Shown here piece after piece: positions 28,701-36,891 of a DNA stretch of 64,000 nt. The notes beneath the pieces were generated by a model. It saw only the letters and a program-made list of their open reading frames with translations. It had not been told where the DNA came from and searched no databases. How positions within the stretch are numbered: the first letter of the stretch is position 1; each line of letters starts with the position of its first letter. The DNA comes from Streptomyces deccanensis (GTDB taxonomy: Bacteria; Actinomycetota; Actinomycetes; Streptomycetales; Streptomycetaceae): contig NZ_CP092431.1 in NCBI RefSeq assembly GCF_022385335.1, positions 6,944,001 through 7,008,000 on the forward strand, given 5' to 3'. The translations under genes were made by a program, and so were the position numbers.

Positions 28701-28963
28701 GCCTGACGGCAGCCGCGATGCGGAGGCTTTTATGTGTGGACGAGAGGGACTACGGCCACCTCCTCAACGACATACTCCACGAGGACGGCACCCCGGGTCC
28801 GAGCTGCCCGCTACTGCGCCCCGCACATGGAACCTGAGATCCTCTTCCGCCTCTCCCACCCCCGGCACGGCCCAGGCGTGACGGTCCCTGAGATCCTCGC
28901 GGCCACGGAGGCGGCGGCCCCGGCCTTGCAGATCGTCGAGAACCGCATCCGAGACTGGAAGCC
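28691..28963 (+). pseudogene. relic of 2-hydroxypenta-2,4-dienoate hydratase (MhpD-like), truncated and frameshifted
   Basis: Two frames together match the middle of the MhpD family. Frame 1 (28694 to about 28820) reads KVGLTAAAMRRLLCVDER and then DYGHLLNDIL, which aligns with KVGLT...LGVDQPDFGTLFADM of E. coli MhpD as I recall it. Frame 2 (28824-28961) reads MEPEILFRLSHPRHGPGVTV, EILAATEAAAPALQIVENRI and RDWK, matching PRIEAEIALVL...ITFDEL...PALEVVGSRIRDW. A shift lies near 28815-28825. The first about 80 residues and the C-terminal half are missing. A family A palindrome begins about 20 bp after the break. It overlaps the TetR stop codon. Confidence 0.75.
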
Positions 28964-29283
28964 TGCGGGAGAGGCGAGGCACGAGCCCGCCCCAGGGGCG
29001 CGGGGAATTGTGCGACAAACCACGACGAGCCCGCCCTCCGCGAACCACCCGTCCCACCCCGGGCGAACGCTACAACCGGGGCCGGTGGCGGGCGGCGGTG
29101 GCCGGGCCCGATGGCCGAACGCCGAAGGGGCGGAGCCCCTGGTGGCGGGACGGGTAGGGGCGGCGGGGTTGAGTAAACTCGCCGGGGAATAGCCCAGTTC
29201 ACCCAGCCGACGAGCAGACCCAACCGCACGAAGCACATGAGGCACCGGATGACGACGCCCCCCACCATTCACCCGACACCACG
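28964..29283. other. gene-free region with family A palindrome half
   Basis: About 320 bp without a supportable gene. GGGGCGCGGGGAATTGTGCG at 28985-29004 is a diverged family A arm; no matching second arm is seen nearby. The rest (29086-29190) is GC-rich with no clear hairpin. The breakpoint of the hydratase relic lies at its left edge. Confidence 0.55.
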
Positions 29284-29673
29284 GTGACCACAGACCGGCT
29301 GAACTCGGGCCCCACCCCCTGCCGAGTGACAGTCTGCAGAGACTGCTGCTGCGGCACCCCCAAACTTCCCGGCGTAGACCACGAGGCCCAGACCACCCGC
29401 CTCCAGTCCCTCGTCCCCACCCGCATCTCCACCTGCCTGGACGCCTGCGACCAGGCCAACGTGATCGTGGTCCAACCCTCCGCAGCCGGCCGAGCCGCAG
29501 GCGCCCGCCCCGTCTGGCTGGGCCTGGTCAACGACCCCGACGCCACCGAAGACATAGTCACCTGGGTCCAGTCCGGCGGCCCAGGCATCACCCCCATGCC
29601 TCCCATCCTCGATCTCTACGTCATCACCCCACCGGCCCGCAGGCCCGACCTGACCCGACCCGACCCGACCTGA
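29284..29673 (+). CDS. (2Fe-2S) ferredoxin-like (thioredoxin-fold) protein, 129 aa
   Basis: The cysteines of a thioredoxin-like [2Fe-2S] ferredoxin are visible: VCRDCCCGTPKLPG near residue 17 and TCLDACDQANVIVVQPSAAG near 50, the usual CX(n)C and CxxxC pairs followed by a VIVVQP strand. The C-terminal half (WLGLVNDPDATEDIVTWV) completes the domain, then a short Pro/Arg/Asp tail. GTG at 29284 has no strong ribosome site, so the start could be different. Electron-transfer partner unknown. It stands alone, left of the island-like region. Confidence 0.7.
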   Translation: MTTDRLNSGPTPCRVTVCRDCCCGTPKLPGVDHEAQTTRLQSLVPTRISTCLDACDQANVIVVQPSAAGRAAGARPVWLGLVNDPDATEDIVTWVQSGGPGITPMPPILDLYVITPPARRPDLTRPDPT

Positions 29674-29713
29674 TCTGGGCGAAGCCGTCTGCCACTTCCC
29701 AGGACATACCGAC

Positions 29714-31078
29714 CTAGCGCTCCACCCTGCCGCGCCCGCCGCGTCCACCCCGCCCGCCGCGCAACGACGACAGCACCAGGCGCCCGTATCTCGTGGTGAG
29801 TATGGCCCCCGTGACGGCGATGGACATGGCCAGCGCGATACAGAGGTGCGCGACGGAATCGTCGCCGAGGACCTGAAGGATGCCGAGAGCCGTCCCGAGG
29901 GGCAGGCCGAGAATCGTGAGAACGCCGAGAGCCCCGCTGATCTGCTGACTCTCCTGTGTCTGGATCAGCCTGCTGTAGTCAGCAGCTTCAGCGAGGATCT
30001 GGTCGAAACGGGCAGGCAGCCGGTACTGGTTCTGAAAGGCGAGGAGCAGATCGTTGGCCGTGCCGTGGGCGGTGAGGTGCTGGCGCCAATAGGTGCTGCG
30101 AAAGACAGCGATGCTCCTCTCCAGCGTGGAGACACGGCGGGCCAGCCGCGGGGCGGTGAAGGTCTCGGAGAGCTCGTCGGTGAGTTCATCGATGTGATCA
30201 CGTTGCAGCGCGCCCAGAAGGAGCGCGTCGAGGTAGACGGTCCGGCAGTGCAGCGCACCGAAAGCGAAGAAGTCAGTGTCTCCTGTGTCCGCCCGGTGGC
30301 CGAGAAAGGCAGTGCCTTCACGGAGCACGAGGGCGCTCCAGTCTGCGGAGATCCTGACCGTGTCCTGGAGGAGGTTGCCCACGGTCTCGGGGGGTAGCGG
30401 GAAATCCTCCGGGGTGGAGCGTGAAGCCAGTTGCCAGAGCCAGCGATCAGCGGTGGCCGGTAGCTCCCCTTCGAGACCGTCCCGCAGGGCGGGGGAGTGG
30501 TGGGCAGCAGGGCTCAGGAAGGCGACGGTGTACGGCCGGACCGTGGCCGGCGACGCGCCGGGGTCGCGTGTCTCGGCGACCCCGGTAAGCAGCCGGGTTG
30601 GGTCGAAGGGACCGGAAAGGGGCCCGTCGGCGTCGTCCGACAAGCGCCCGGCGATGGCACGCAGCACGGGCATAAGGGGGCGGTCCACGGTGAAGTGCAG
30701 TACAGCGAGGGCGTGTTGAGGATTGCGGACGGTGGCTGCCCGGAGCACCTCCACGCCGAGCAGATGCATTCCATCGTGCTTGACATCGAGCGCCAGATGC
30801 CAACGGCAGGGCCGCCCGGGCGCCCCGTAGAGCGCGCGTGCGGAGGCGGGCGCGAAGTAGCTGGAGCGGGTCCGGGTATCGGTACGGCGGCCACCCACCT
30901 CGAACGGGATGGGACCCTGCGGCCACTCAGGGACGCGCAGTAGCCGTATGGGCAGGACGACGGTGAGTTCCTGACGCGCTCCGGTTACTTCGTCGACCGG
31001 TGGTGTGCCGGTAGTGATGTGCTCGGCATGACGGACCGTGGCCCCTTCGCGGTGTTCCGGAGCGTTGCGGTGTCCCAC
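29714..31078 (-). CDS. unrecognised protein with two C-terminal membrane helices, 454 aa
   Basis: Family not recognised. The first 30 residues are polar. A soluble domain follows (about 35-290: LTVVLPIRLLRVPEW, KHDGMHLLGVEVLRAATV, HCRTVYLDALLLGAL), then a helical, coiled-coil-like stretch (about 295-375, LERSIAVFRSTYWRQHL) and two adjacent transmembrane helices (about 385-407, ALGVLTILGLPLGTALGILQV, and 412-432), ending in a Gly/Arg tail. This order recalls CorA-like or YagE/DUF155-like proteins, but the CorA GMN motif is absent. GTG at 31076-31078 has GGAAGGGG upstream. It is divergent from the methylase-HEPN gene with 148 bp between, so the two may be coregulated. Confidence 0.7.
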   Translation of the reverse strand: MGHRNAPEHREGATVRHAEHITTGTPPVDEVTGARQELTVVLPIRLLRVPEWPQGPIPFEVGGRRTDTRTRSSYFAPASARALYGAPGRPCRWHLALDVKHDGMHLLGVEVLRAATVRNPQHALAVLHFTVDRPLMPVLRAIAGRLSDDADGPLSGPFDPTRLLTGVAETRDPGASPATVRPYTVAFLSPAAHHSPALRDGLEGELPATADRWLWQLASRSTPEDFPLPPETVGNLLQDTVRISADWSALVLREGTAFLGHRADTGDTDFFAFGALHCRTVYLDALLLGALQRDHIDELTDELSETFTAPRLARRVSTLERSIAVFRSTYWRQHLTAHGTANDLLLAFQNQYRLPARFDQILAEAADYSRLIQTQESQQISGALGVLTILGLPLGTALGILQVLGDDSVAHLCIALAMSIAVTGAILTTRYGRLVLSSLRGGRGGRGGRGRVER

Positions 31079-31225
31079 GTTTCCCCTTCCAGCGCTGGGT
31101 CGTCATCTGCCACACCTGACAGCCGAGGTGACACAGCCACGGCGCAGGCTATCGTGGCCGGTTGGGCGGCAGCCGCGCACGGCGGACTGCCTTGCTCCGA
31201 CGACCCGTTCGGATAGCCTCACACC

Positions 31226-34135
31226 GTGCTGCAGAGCGAACTCCAAAGCAAGACCGCCCGGTTGTGGGACGCCTTCTGGTCCGGAGGCGTGTCGAACCCG
31301 CTGGAGATAGTCGAACAACTCACGTATCTGCTGTTCCTTCGGATACTCGACGCCCGATACGCCTCTCCACCACGCCAACCAACTGCCGACGAGGTTCAGT
31401 CGAATCCCGTGACCGCCGCACTACTCGATGAGCGACTGCGCTGGTCGTATCTGGTGACCCAGCCACCGCAACACATGTTCGCCGCGGTGCGTGACGAGAT
31501 CTTCCCTCTGCTCCGTTCGTTCGACGGCCCGAAGTCCGGTCTCGGCGCGCACTTCACCGACGCGCGCTTCACCATCACGACGCCGGGGCTGCTCGCAAAG
31601 GTGGTGGACCTGCTGGAGGACGTTCCGGTCGACGGTGCGGTCCTCGGTGGTGACTTCTACGAGCACCTGCTGAGCAAGGTGGCGACGGCGGCCCACAATG
31701 GGCAGTTCCGAACCCCTAGGCACGTCATCCAGCTGATCATTGAGATGACGGCACCCGAAGCCGGGGAGAACATCTGCGACCCGGCCTGCGGGACAGCCGG
31801 ATTCCTTGTCGCGGCCGCCGACTACATTGGTCGGTCATCTTCCGCGCTCGTGGAAGTGCGGGAGCAAGCACGACACGACCCCGGTGCCGGCACTACGTTC
31901 CACGGATTCGACTTCGACAGCACGATGCTGCGGATCGGATCGATGAACATGTGGCTCCATGGAGTCAGCAGCCCGGATATCCGGTACCGCGATTCACTGG
32001 GACAAGACCTGGGTGCGGAAGCGGAGCGCTATTCGTTGGTGCTCACCAATCCGCCATTCGCCGGCAGCCTTGATTACGAATCCACAGCCGATGACCTGCG
32101 GCGCGTGATCCACACGAAGAAGTCGGAGCTGCTGTTCGTCGCCCTGACGCTGAAGCTGATGAAGCACGGGGGCCGAGCCGCCGTCATCGTCCCCGATGGT
32201 GTCCTCTTCGGCTCGACCAACGCGCACAAAGAACTGCGCAGAACCCTGGTCGAGGACAACAGACTGGATGGAGTGGTGAAGCTTCCCGCCGGTGTTTTCA
32301 AGCCATATGCGGGAATCTCCACGTCCATCCTTTTCTTGACGAAGGCGAACGACCGAAGCGCGGACAGCGTTTGGTTCTACGACGTCACGGCAGATGGATG
32401 GAGCCTTGACGACCGGCGCGCTCCGCTCCTCCCGCCCGAAAAATTGGGGGCCTTGCCGAGCGCGCGGCTCCATCAGGCTGATCACGCCAAGAACAATCTG
32501 CCCGATGTGGTGAAGCGCTGGCTGTCACGTGGTACGAGCGAACGTGCACGCAAGCGCAGTGAACAGAGTTTTCTGATCTCGAAGGCCGAGATTGCAAAGG
32601 AGGGATACAACCTCTCCCTGACCCACTATCGAAAAGTCCATGAGGCCAAGACAGTGGCTCAGGAATGGGTGCGACTCGGGGACTTCACTGAGATCTACGG
32701 AGGATCGGTTCCGCGCAAGGAGATCGAACCGGCGGAGCACCCGAGTGATGCGACTGCCGACCGACGAGTACTGCCACCTTCCCTGCTAGACGTACAACTG
32801 CTCCCCGTCGACATGCTGCCGGTGCGCGGCAACCAACGTGAGCCCCGAATCCGGCTGCGGGAGGGGGACATCGTCGGCCGTGACCTGGCCGGCACACGTC
32901 ACTGGTCACTGCTCCCATCAGCATACGACGGCGTACAGCCAGGCCAGGGCCTGATTGTCATCAGGCCGATTCAGAACCCAGTCCCTTCCGAGTACCTGAC
33001 CGCCTACCTGGCAAGCCCGCAAGCGGAGCAGCAATTTCGCTTGTACGATGTCATGCCACGCATTAGGCGCCTTGATCTCGGGAATGTACGGATTCCTAAA
33101 TGCGAGGGTGACGCAGAGGAGATCCGTACCTTCCTATCCAGGCTTGCCGAGGGGGAAGCTGAAGCACAGAAGATCCAGAAACGGCTTCGGGATGCGCGCC
33201 TAGCAATCTTCGAAAAGGGAACGAGTAGCGCACGCCGCACCAGGCTGAGTGAAGCAGCCGACCTGAGTTCGCTCATCGCACAGAACTTGCGTAAACAGAA
33301 TGAGCGGTACCGGTTGTTCCAAGACTACCCCTACGGTATCGCCCGTGCTGTACGGAAGTTCCAGCACAGTACATCACCTGCGGAGAAGCATGAGGCCGCC
33401 CTCCAATGTGTGGAATCTCTGATCCTTTCTCTCGGAATCATCGCCCACGCCATCGCGGCGAACCGAGGGCGCCAGGAACTTCCCGAGATCGTTCAGTGGA
33501 GGAAGGCGGTGGCAGGCGGTGGCGTTTCGCTGGGGCACTGGGTAGCGGTAATCCGAGCCGTAGGCGCGGATTCCAGGGAAACAGGTGATCCAGCTTCAGG
33601 GCTGGCCGAGGCCACTGCCCTGAAGAAGGGGAAGAAGGGGCTGATGGCAGACCTCGACAAACTCGTGGCCCTGCGGAACAAGATAAGGCATGGGTCGGGC
33701 CCTCGTACTCGGGCTGAGTTCGAGAGGAGCCTGGAAGAGATCGAGCGGCTCATGTTCAGCGGCCTCTCCTGGTGCACCTTTTTGGCGCGTTCCCGGTGGG
33801 TGCACACGGACAGGCTTCGCTGGCTGCCTGAACTGGGAAGGTTCGAGGTCTCTGGACTTGTGCTGACCGGTGATCACCCTGACTTCGAACCGATCTCATT
33901 CCAGACCGACGTCCCGCTGGCCGACGGCAGCCTCTACATGCTGACCCAGCAGGACGAACCAATACAGCTCTCGCCCTTTTGTCTTCTCGAAGACTGCCCC
34001 ACCTGCCTGACCCCCGAGCTCTACTACCCGGACCGCCTCACCGCCTCGACCGCCCTGCTGAAGAGCCTCGACCGAGGACACGAACTCGACAGCGACAGCG
34101 TCTATGCATCGCTACGCCCATGGACCGAAGCCTGA
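31226..34135 (+). CDS. HsdM-type DNA N6-adenine methylase fused to target-recognition and HEPN-like regions, 969 aa
   Basis: Residues about 1-150 are an HsdM N-terminal helical domain. The methylase core follows with SAM motif DPACGTAGFL (Asp185) and catalytic motif NPPF (Asn275). From about 495 to 675 comes an HsdS-like target-recognition segment (EWVRLGDFTEIYGG..., then PRIRRLDLGNVRIPK and a coiled coil). The last 290 residues contain a helical domain with RNKIRHG (Arg817-His822), the Rx4H signature of HEPN ribonucleases, and a final region with three cysteines. Typical HsdM is about 500 aa and has no such tail. No HsdR or separate HsdS is present. The gene is visibly AT-richer than its neighbours. 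GTG at 31226 lacks a ribosome site and may be leaderless. Confidence 0.85.
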   Translation: MLQSELQSKTARLWDAFWSGGVSNPLEIVEQLTYLLFLRILDARYASPPRQPTADEVQSNPVTAALLDERLRWSYLVTQPPQHMFAAVRDEIFPLLRSFDGPKSGLGAHFTDARFTITTPGLLAKVVDLLEDVPVDGAVLGGDFYEHLLSKVATAAHNGQFRTPRHVIQLIIEMTAPEAGENICDPACGTAGFLVAAADYIGRSSSALVEVREQARHDPGAGTTFHGFDFDSTMLRIGSMNMWLHGVSSPDIRYRDSLGQDLGAEAERYSLVLTNPPFAGSLDYESTADDLRRVIHTKKSELLFVALTLKLMKHGGRAAVIVPDGVLFGSTNAHKELRRTLVEDNRLDGVVKLPAGVFKPYAGISTSILFLTKANDRSADSVWFYDVTADGWSLDDRRAPLLPPEKLGALPSARLHQADHAKNNLPDVVKRWLSRGTSERARKRSEQSFLISKAEIAKEGYNLSLTHYRKVHEAKTVAQEWVRLGDFTEIYGGSVPRKEIEPAEHPSDATADRRVLPPSLLDVQLLPVDMLPVRGNQREPRIRLREGDIVGRDLAGTRHWSLLPSAYDGVQPGQGLIVIRPIQNPVPSEYLTAYLASPQAEQQFRLYDVMPRIRRLDLGNVRIPKCEGDAEEIRTFLSRLAEGEAEAQKIQKRLRDARLAIFEKGTSSARRTRLSEAADLSSLIAQNLRKQNERYRLFQDYPYGIARAVRKFQHSTSPAEKHEAALQCVESLILSLGIIAHAIAANRGRQELPEIVQWRKAVAGGGVSLGHWVAVIRAVGADSRETGDPASGLAEATALKKGKKGLMADLDKLVALRNKIRHGSGPRTRAEFERSLEEIERLMFSGLSWCTFLARSRWVHTDRLRWLPELGRFEVSGLVLTGDHPDFEPISFQTDVPLADGSLYMLTQQDEPIQLSPFCLLEDCPTCLTPELYYPDRLTASTALLKSLDRGHELDSDSVYASLRPWTEA

Positions 34136-34225
34136 AGTACGCGACCGCACCGGCGAACACCAAAACCAATCGACGACCCGCGCTCGCCCCCGGCATCAGC
34201 TGCACACAAGACCCAAGCGCCACAC

Positions 34226-34266
34226 AAAAAGACCCCGACCTCAGCGATCTCGCTGACGACGGGGTC
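34226..34266 (-). terminator. rho-independent terminator of tRNA-Arg
   Basis: On the minus strand an imperfect hairpin with arms GACCCCGTCGTCAGCG and CGCTGAGGTCGGGGTC (34231-34266) is followed by TTTTT (34226-34230). It lies about 20 bp after the tRNA 3' end. Confidence 0.9.
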
Positions 34267-34286
34267 TTCGGACACCTCGTGCAAGG

Positions 34287-34358
34287 TGCCCCCGGCAGGA
34301 TTCGAACCTGCGCACACGGCTCCGGAGGCCGTTGCTCTATCCCCTGAGCTACGGGGGC
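34287..34358 (-). tRNA. tRNA-Arg (anticodon CCG)
   Basis: A complete 72 nt cloverleaf on the minus strand: acceptor GCCCCCG/CGGGGGC with discriminator A, D arm GCTC...GAGC, anticodon stem ACGGC/GCCGT around loop CTCCGGA (anticodon CCG), variable loop of 4, and T arm GCAGG/CCTGC around TTCGAAT. CCA is not encoded. The 3' end faces the methylase gene, which is the side where elements integrated into tRNA genes lie. Confidence 0.97.
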
Positions 34359-34530
34359 GTGTCGGGCGCCTTGTGTGGCGGCGACGGGTAGAACCCTACC
34401 AGCTCTCCGAGGGAGATCATGAACGGGTTTTGCGGGGGTGGGGGCGGGGTTGAGCAGCCGGAGACCCCCGCAGGGGGTGGAAGTCGGGAAAACCCGGACG
34501 CGGCGGTGGGCGCCGACCTACTCTCGAGTT

Positions 34531-35067
34531 GTGCCAGGCGCGTCCGGCCGGGTGCTTGTTGTGGACGACAACAAGGTCATCCGGCAGCTGATCAGGGTCA
34601 ACCTCGAGCTGGAGGGCTTCGAGGTGGTGACCGCGGCCGATGGTGCCGAGTGCCTGGACGTCGTTCATCAGGTGCGGCCCGACCTCATCACCCTCGACGT
34701 CGCGATGCCTCGGCTCGATGGTCTCCGTACCGCCGCCCAGCTCCGCGACGACCCGCGCACACGGCGTCTTCCGCTCGCCATCGTCAGTGCCTGTACCCAG
34801 TACGAGGTCGAGGCCGGGCTCGATGTCGGCGTCGACGCGTTTCTTGCCAAGCCCTTCGAGCCGAGCGAACTCGTTTCTCTGGTACGGCAGTTGGTCGAGC
34901 GATCGCGTTCGGGGAGCGGGGAGACCTCGCCTGACGGGATCGGCGGCGACAGTCCCATCGCCACCGCCGCCCATGGCAGCAACGGCACTGCTGCCTCCGG
35001 CGGTGCCCCGGCCAGCGGCAGCGATCACCCCGAGCACGCGGAGCGTGCCGGCCGACCCGCAAGTTGA
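34531..35067 (+). CDS. single-domain response regulator (CheY-like receiver), 178 aa
   Basis: A receiver domain at about residues 6-125 with the acidic pocket in VLVVDDN, the phospho-acceptor aspartate in LITLDVAMPRLDG (about residue 56), the conserved Ser in IVSACTQ and the lysine in FLAKPF. No DNA-binding domain follows; the C-terminal 50 residues are Gly/Ser/Ala-rich. Start is GTG 34531 because the receiver begins a few residues later; the frame extends upstream but is out of character. No kinase is adjacent. It is upstream of the ArgRS-like gene with a 207 bp gap that carries short repeats. Confidence 0.9.
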   Translation: MPGASGRVLVVDDNKVIRQLIRVNLELEGFEVVTAADGAECLDVVHQVRPDLITLDVAMPRLDGLRTAAQLRDDPRTRRLPLAIVSACTQYEVEAGLDVGVDAFLAKPFEPSELVSLVRQLVERSRSGSGETSPDGIGGDSPIATAAHGSNGTAASGGAPASGSDHPEHAERAGRPAS

Positions 35068-35069
35068 CC

Positions 35070-35113
35070 TTCGAGGGTTCGAGGGTTCGAGGGTTCGAGG
35101 GTTCGGGGATTCG
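35070..35113. repeat. tandem 9-bp repeat, unit GAGGGTTCG
   Basis: Four perfect tandem copies of a 9 bp unit (GAGGGTTCG) then diverged copies, directly after the response-regulator stop codon. Prone to slippage. No function visible. Confidence 0.9.
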
Positions 35114-35274
35114 AAGGTTCTAGGGCGCGGGGATGAGAGGGGGAGTGGTTCGGGGATCTCTCGGCCTCCGGGCCCGGCGGCCTGCCGTCCCGCCCCCGCC
35201 ACCCCGTCCACATCGCGGACCCCGAGGTAAACCGGCTCGCATACCCACCCCCCTCCTCCCATACGCTTGTCCCC

Positions 35275-36528
35275 GTGACCCCCGTCGAGCTCTCCCGTAC
35301 CGTGCTGCGCGCGGTGCGTCGTGCTGTGGACGAGGGGGAGCTGAGTGTGGCCGTGCCCGCACGCGCCGTCGTCACCCCGCCCGGGCCCGGCGGACGCGGG
35401 GACTACGCGACGAACATCGCCCTGCAGCTGGCCCGGCCCGCCGGTCGCCCCCCGCTGCAGGTCGCCGAGATACTGCGCCCCCACCTCAGCCGCACCGAGG
35501 GCGTCGCCGCCGTCGAGATCACCGGCCCCGGCTTCCTCAACATCCACCTCGACCGGGCCGCCGTCACCGCCCTGGTCCGCCGGATCCAGCGAGACCACGG
35601 CACCCAACCCGGCCATGTCAGCCAATCCGGCCATGTCAGCCAACCCGGTCAAGGTCTCGCCCCGCTCCCTTACGGCCACAGCGACGCCCTCGCCGGGCAC
35701 GTCGTCCGGCTGCGTATCCCGTACGACATCCGCGCCGAGGTCGTCGCCGACGCGCTCACACGGATCGTCGGCAGCCAAGGCGGTCGAGTCGAGGTCCACC
35801 ACGTCCGGCCCCATGTCACCCCAGAGCCAGACGAAGAGGCAGGGGCAACGGCGGGAGCAAGGGCGGGGACGGCGACTCGGGCAGAGTCGGAGGAGGTCTG
35901 CGAGCACGTCTCTCCCGACGAACCGGCGACCACCCCCATCGACCTCCGCCCCGTCCCCGCCCCCGAGGACCCCACCCCCCTCGGCCCCGACGCCCTCCGC
36001 TGGGCCCTGCTGCACCCGGCCGCTCACGACCGGCCCCGGATCACGGCGGACCTCCTCGTGCAGCGGGCGGCCAACCCCCTCTTCCGTGTCCGTTACGCCC
36101 ACGCCCGAGCCCGCGCACTCACCCGTAACGCCGCGGCCCTCGGTTTCACCGGCACCCCGGGCGACCTCGACACCCCCGACACGCTGCCCACCTCTCGCCC
36201 GGCCGTCGCCGTCACCACCCCCGACGCCACGCCCGCGCCCCCCACCGCCGTCGCCACCCCCGACGTGACCACCCCCCTCGTCAGCGCCCTCACCGAGTAC
36301 CCCTCCGCCCTCGCCCGAGCGGCCACGCACCACGCTCCCGATCGCCTCGCCCGGCACCTGGTCGTCCTCGCCGACGCCCTGCTCGCCTTCCAGCACACGG
36401 TGCTGCCGCGCGGCGACGAGAAACCCTCGGCCGCCCACCGGGCCCGGCTGGCTCTTGCCGAAGCCGCCGGGACGGTGCTGGCCGGCGGCCTGTCCCTGCT
36501 CGGCATCGACGCACCCGAATACCTCTGA
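35275..36528 (+). CDS. nrtL: ArgRS-related protein lacking the catalytic core (NrtL-like), 417 aa
   Basis: The N-terminal 90 residues are the arginyl-tRNA synthetase N-terminal domain (GDYATNIALQLARP, then VEITGPGFLNIHLD). The C-terminal part (about residues 240-417) is a DALR-type anticodon-binding domain (ALRWALLHPAAHDRPRITADLLVQRA, VRYAHARARALTRN, and the final LAEAAGTVLAGGLSLLGID). The catalytic Rossmann fold with its HIGH and KMSKS motifs is absent, replaced by about 130 residues including a short GHVSQ repeat and acidic linker. It therefore cannot activate arginine. It fits the ArgS-related anticodon-binding family named NrtL, as I recall. It precedes lysA, the place where a true argS lies in some actinobacteria. 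Confidence 0.8.
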   Translation: MTPVELSRTVLRAVRRAVDEGELSVAVPARAVVTPPGPGGRGDYATNIALQLARPAGRPPLQVAEILRPHLSRTEGVAAVEITGPGFLNIHLDRAAVTALVRRIQRDHGTQPGHVSQSGHVSQPGQGLAPLPYGHSDALAGHVVRLRIPYDIRAEVVADALTRIVGSQGGRVEVHHVRPHVTPEPDEEAGATAGARAGTATRAESEEVCEHVSPDEPATTPIDLRPVPAPEDPTPLGPDALRWALLHPAAHDRPRITADLLVQRAANPLFRVRYAHARARALTRNAAALGFTGTPGDLDTPDTLPTSRPAVAVTTPDATPAPPTAVATPDVTTPLVSALTEYPSALARAATHHAPDRLARHLVVLADALLAFQHTVLPRGDEKPSAAHRARLALAEAAGTVLAGGLSLLGIDAPEYL

Positions 36529-36891
36529 GCAACCCCGCGGAGCCCAAGCCCCCAGAGCGGAGATGCAGGAAGCAGGAAGCACGGAGCAGCAAGCGAGAGC
36601 AACAAGGCCTTGAGCAGACAGTCAGTCGGCAGCACATAGCCGAAGCCCAGCCCTCAGCCACGGTCACCAGAAGCCGAGCCGCAGCCGGGCCGAAGCCGAA
36701 GCCGACCAGAAGCCGAAGCCCACCAGAAGCTCAGCCGAAGCCCCGCCCCTGCCCCCAACCTCCAGCCCCCAACCTCCAACCTCCAACCTCCAGCCCAGCG
36801 CCTGCCCCCGCCCCCCGTTCCGCCCCGCCCCGCCCCACCCGCCGAAGCCCCCGCGCCCCCGCCCAGAGAGCACACAGAAAGCCCTACAGAC
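36529..36891. repeat. gene-free region with low-complexity repeats before lysA
   Basis: About 360 bp. Repeats of CAGAAGCCGAAGCC occur at 36665-36745, then units of CCCAACCTCCAACCTCC at 36750-36800. The sequence is poor in T with no convincing promoter. It probably contains the lysA leader. Confidence 0.65.

Noticed and set aside
31226..34135. Complete type I restriction-modification system
   Set aside because: No HsdR helicase-nuclease and no separate HsdS gene are in the flanks.
35070..35113. Possible CRISPR array (tandem GAGGGTTCG)
   Set aside because: The unit is 9 bp and directly tandem without spacers; no Cas genes are nearby.
34417..36582. 721-codon minus-strand frame
   Set aside because: Gly/Val-rich antisense of the response regulator and ArgRS-like genes, no motifs.
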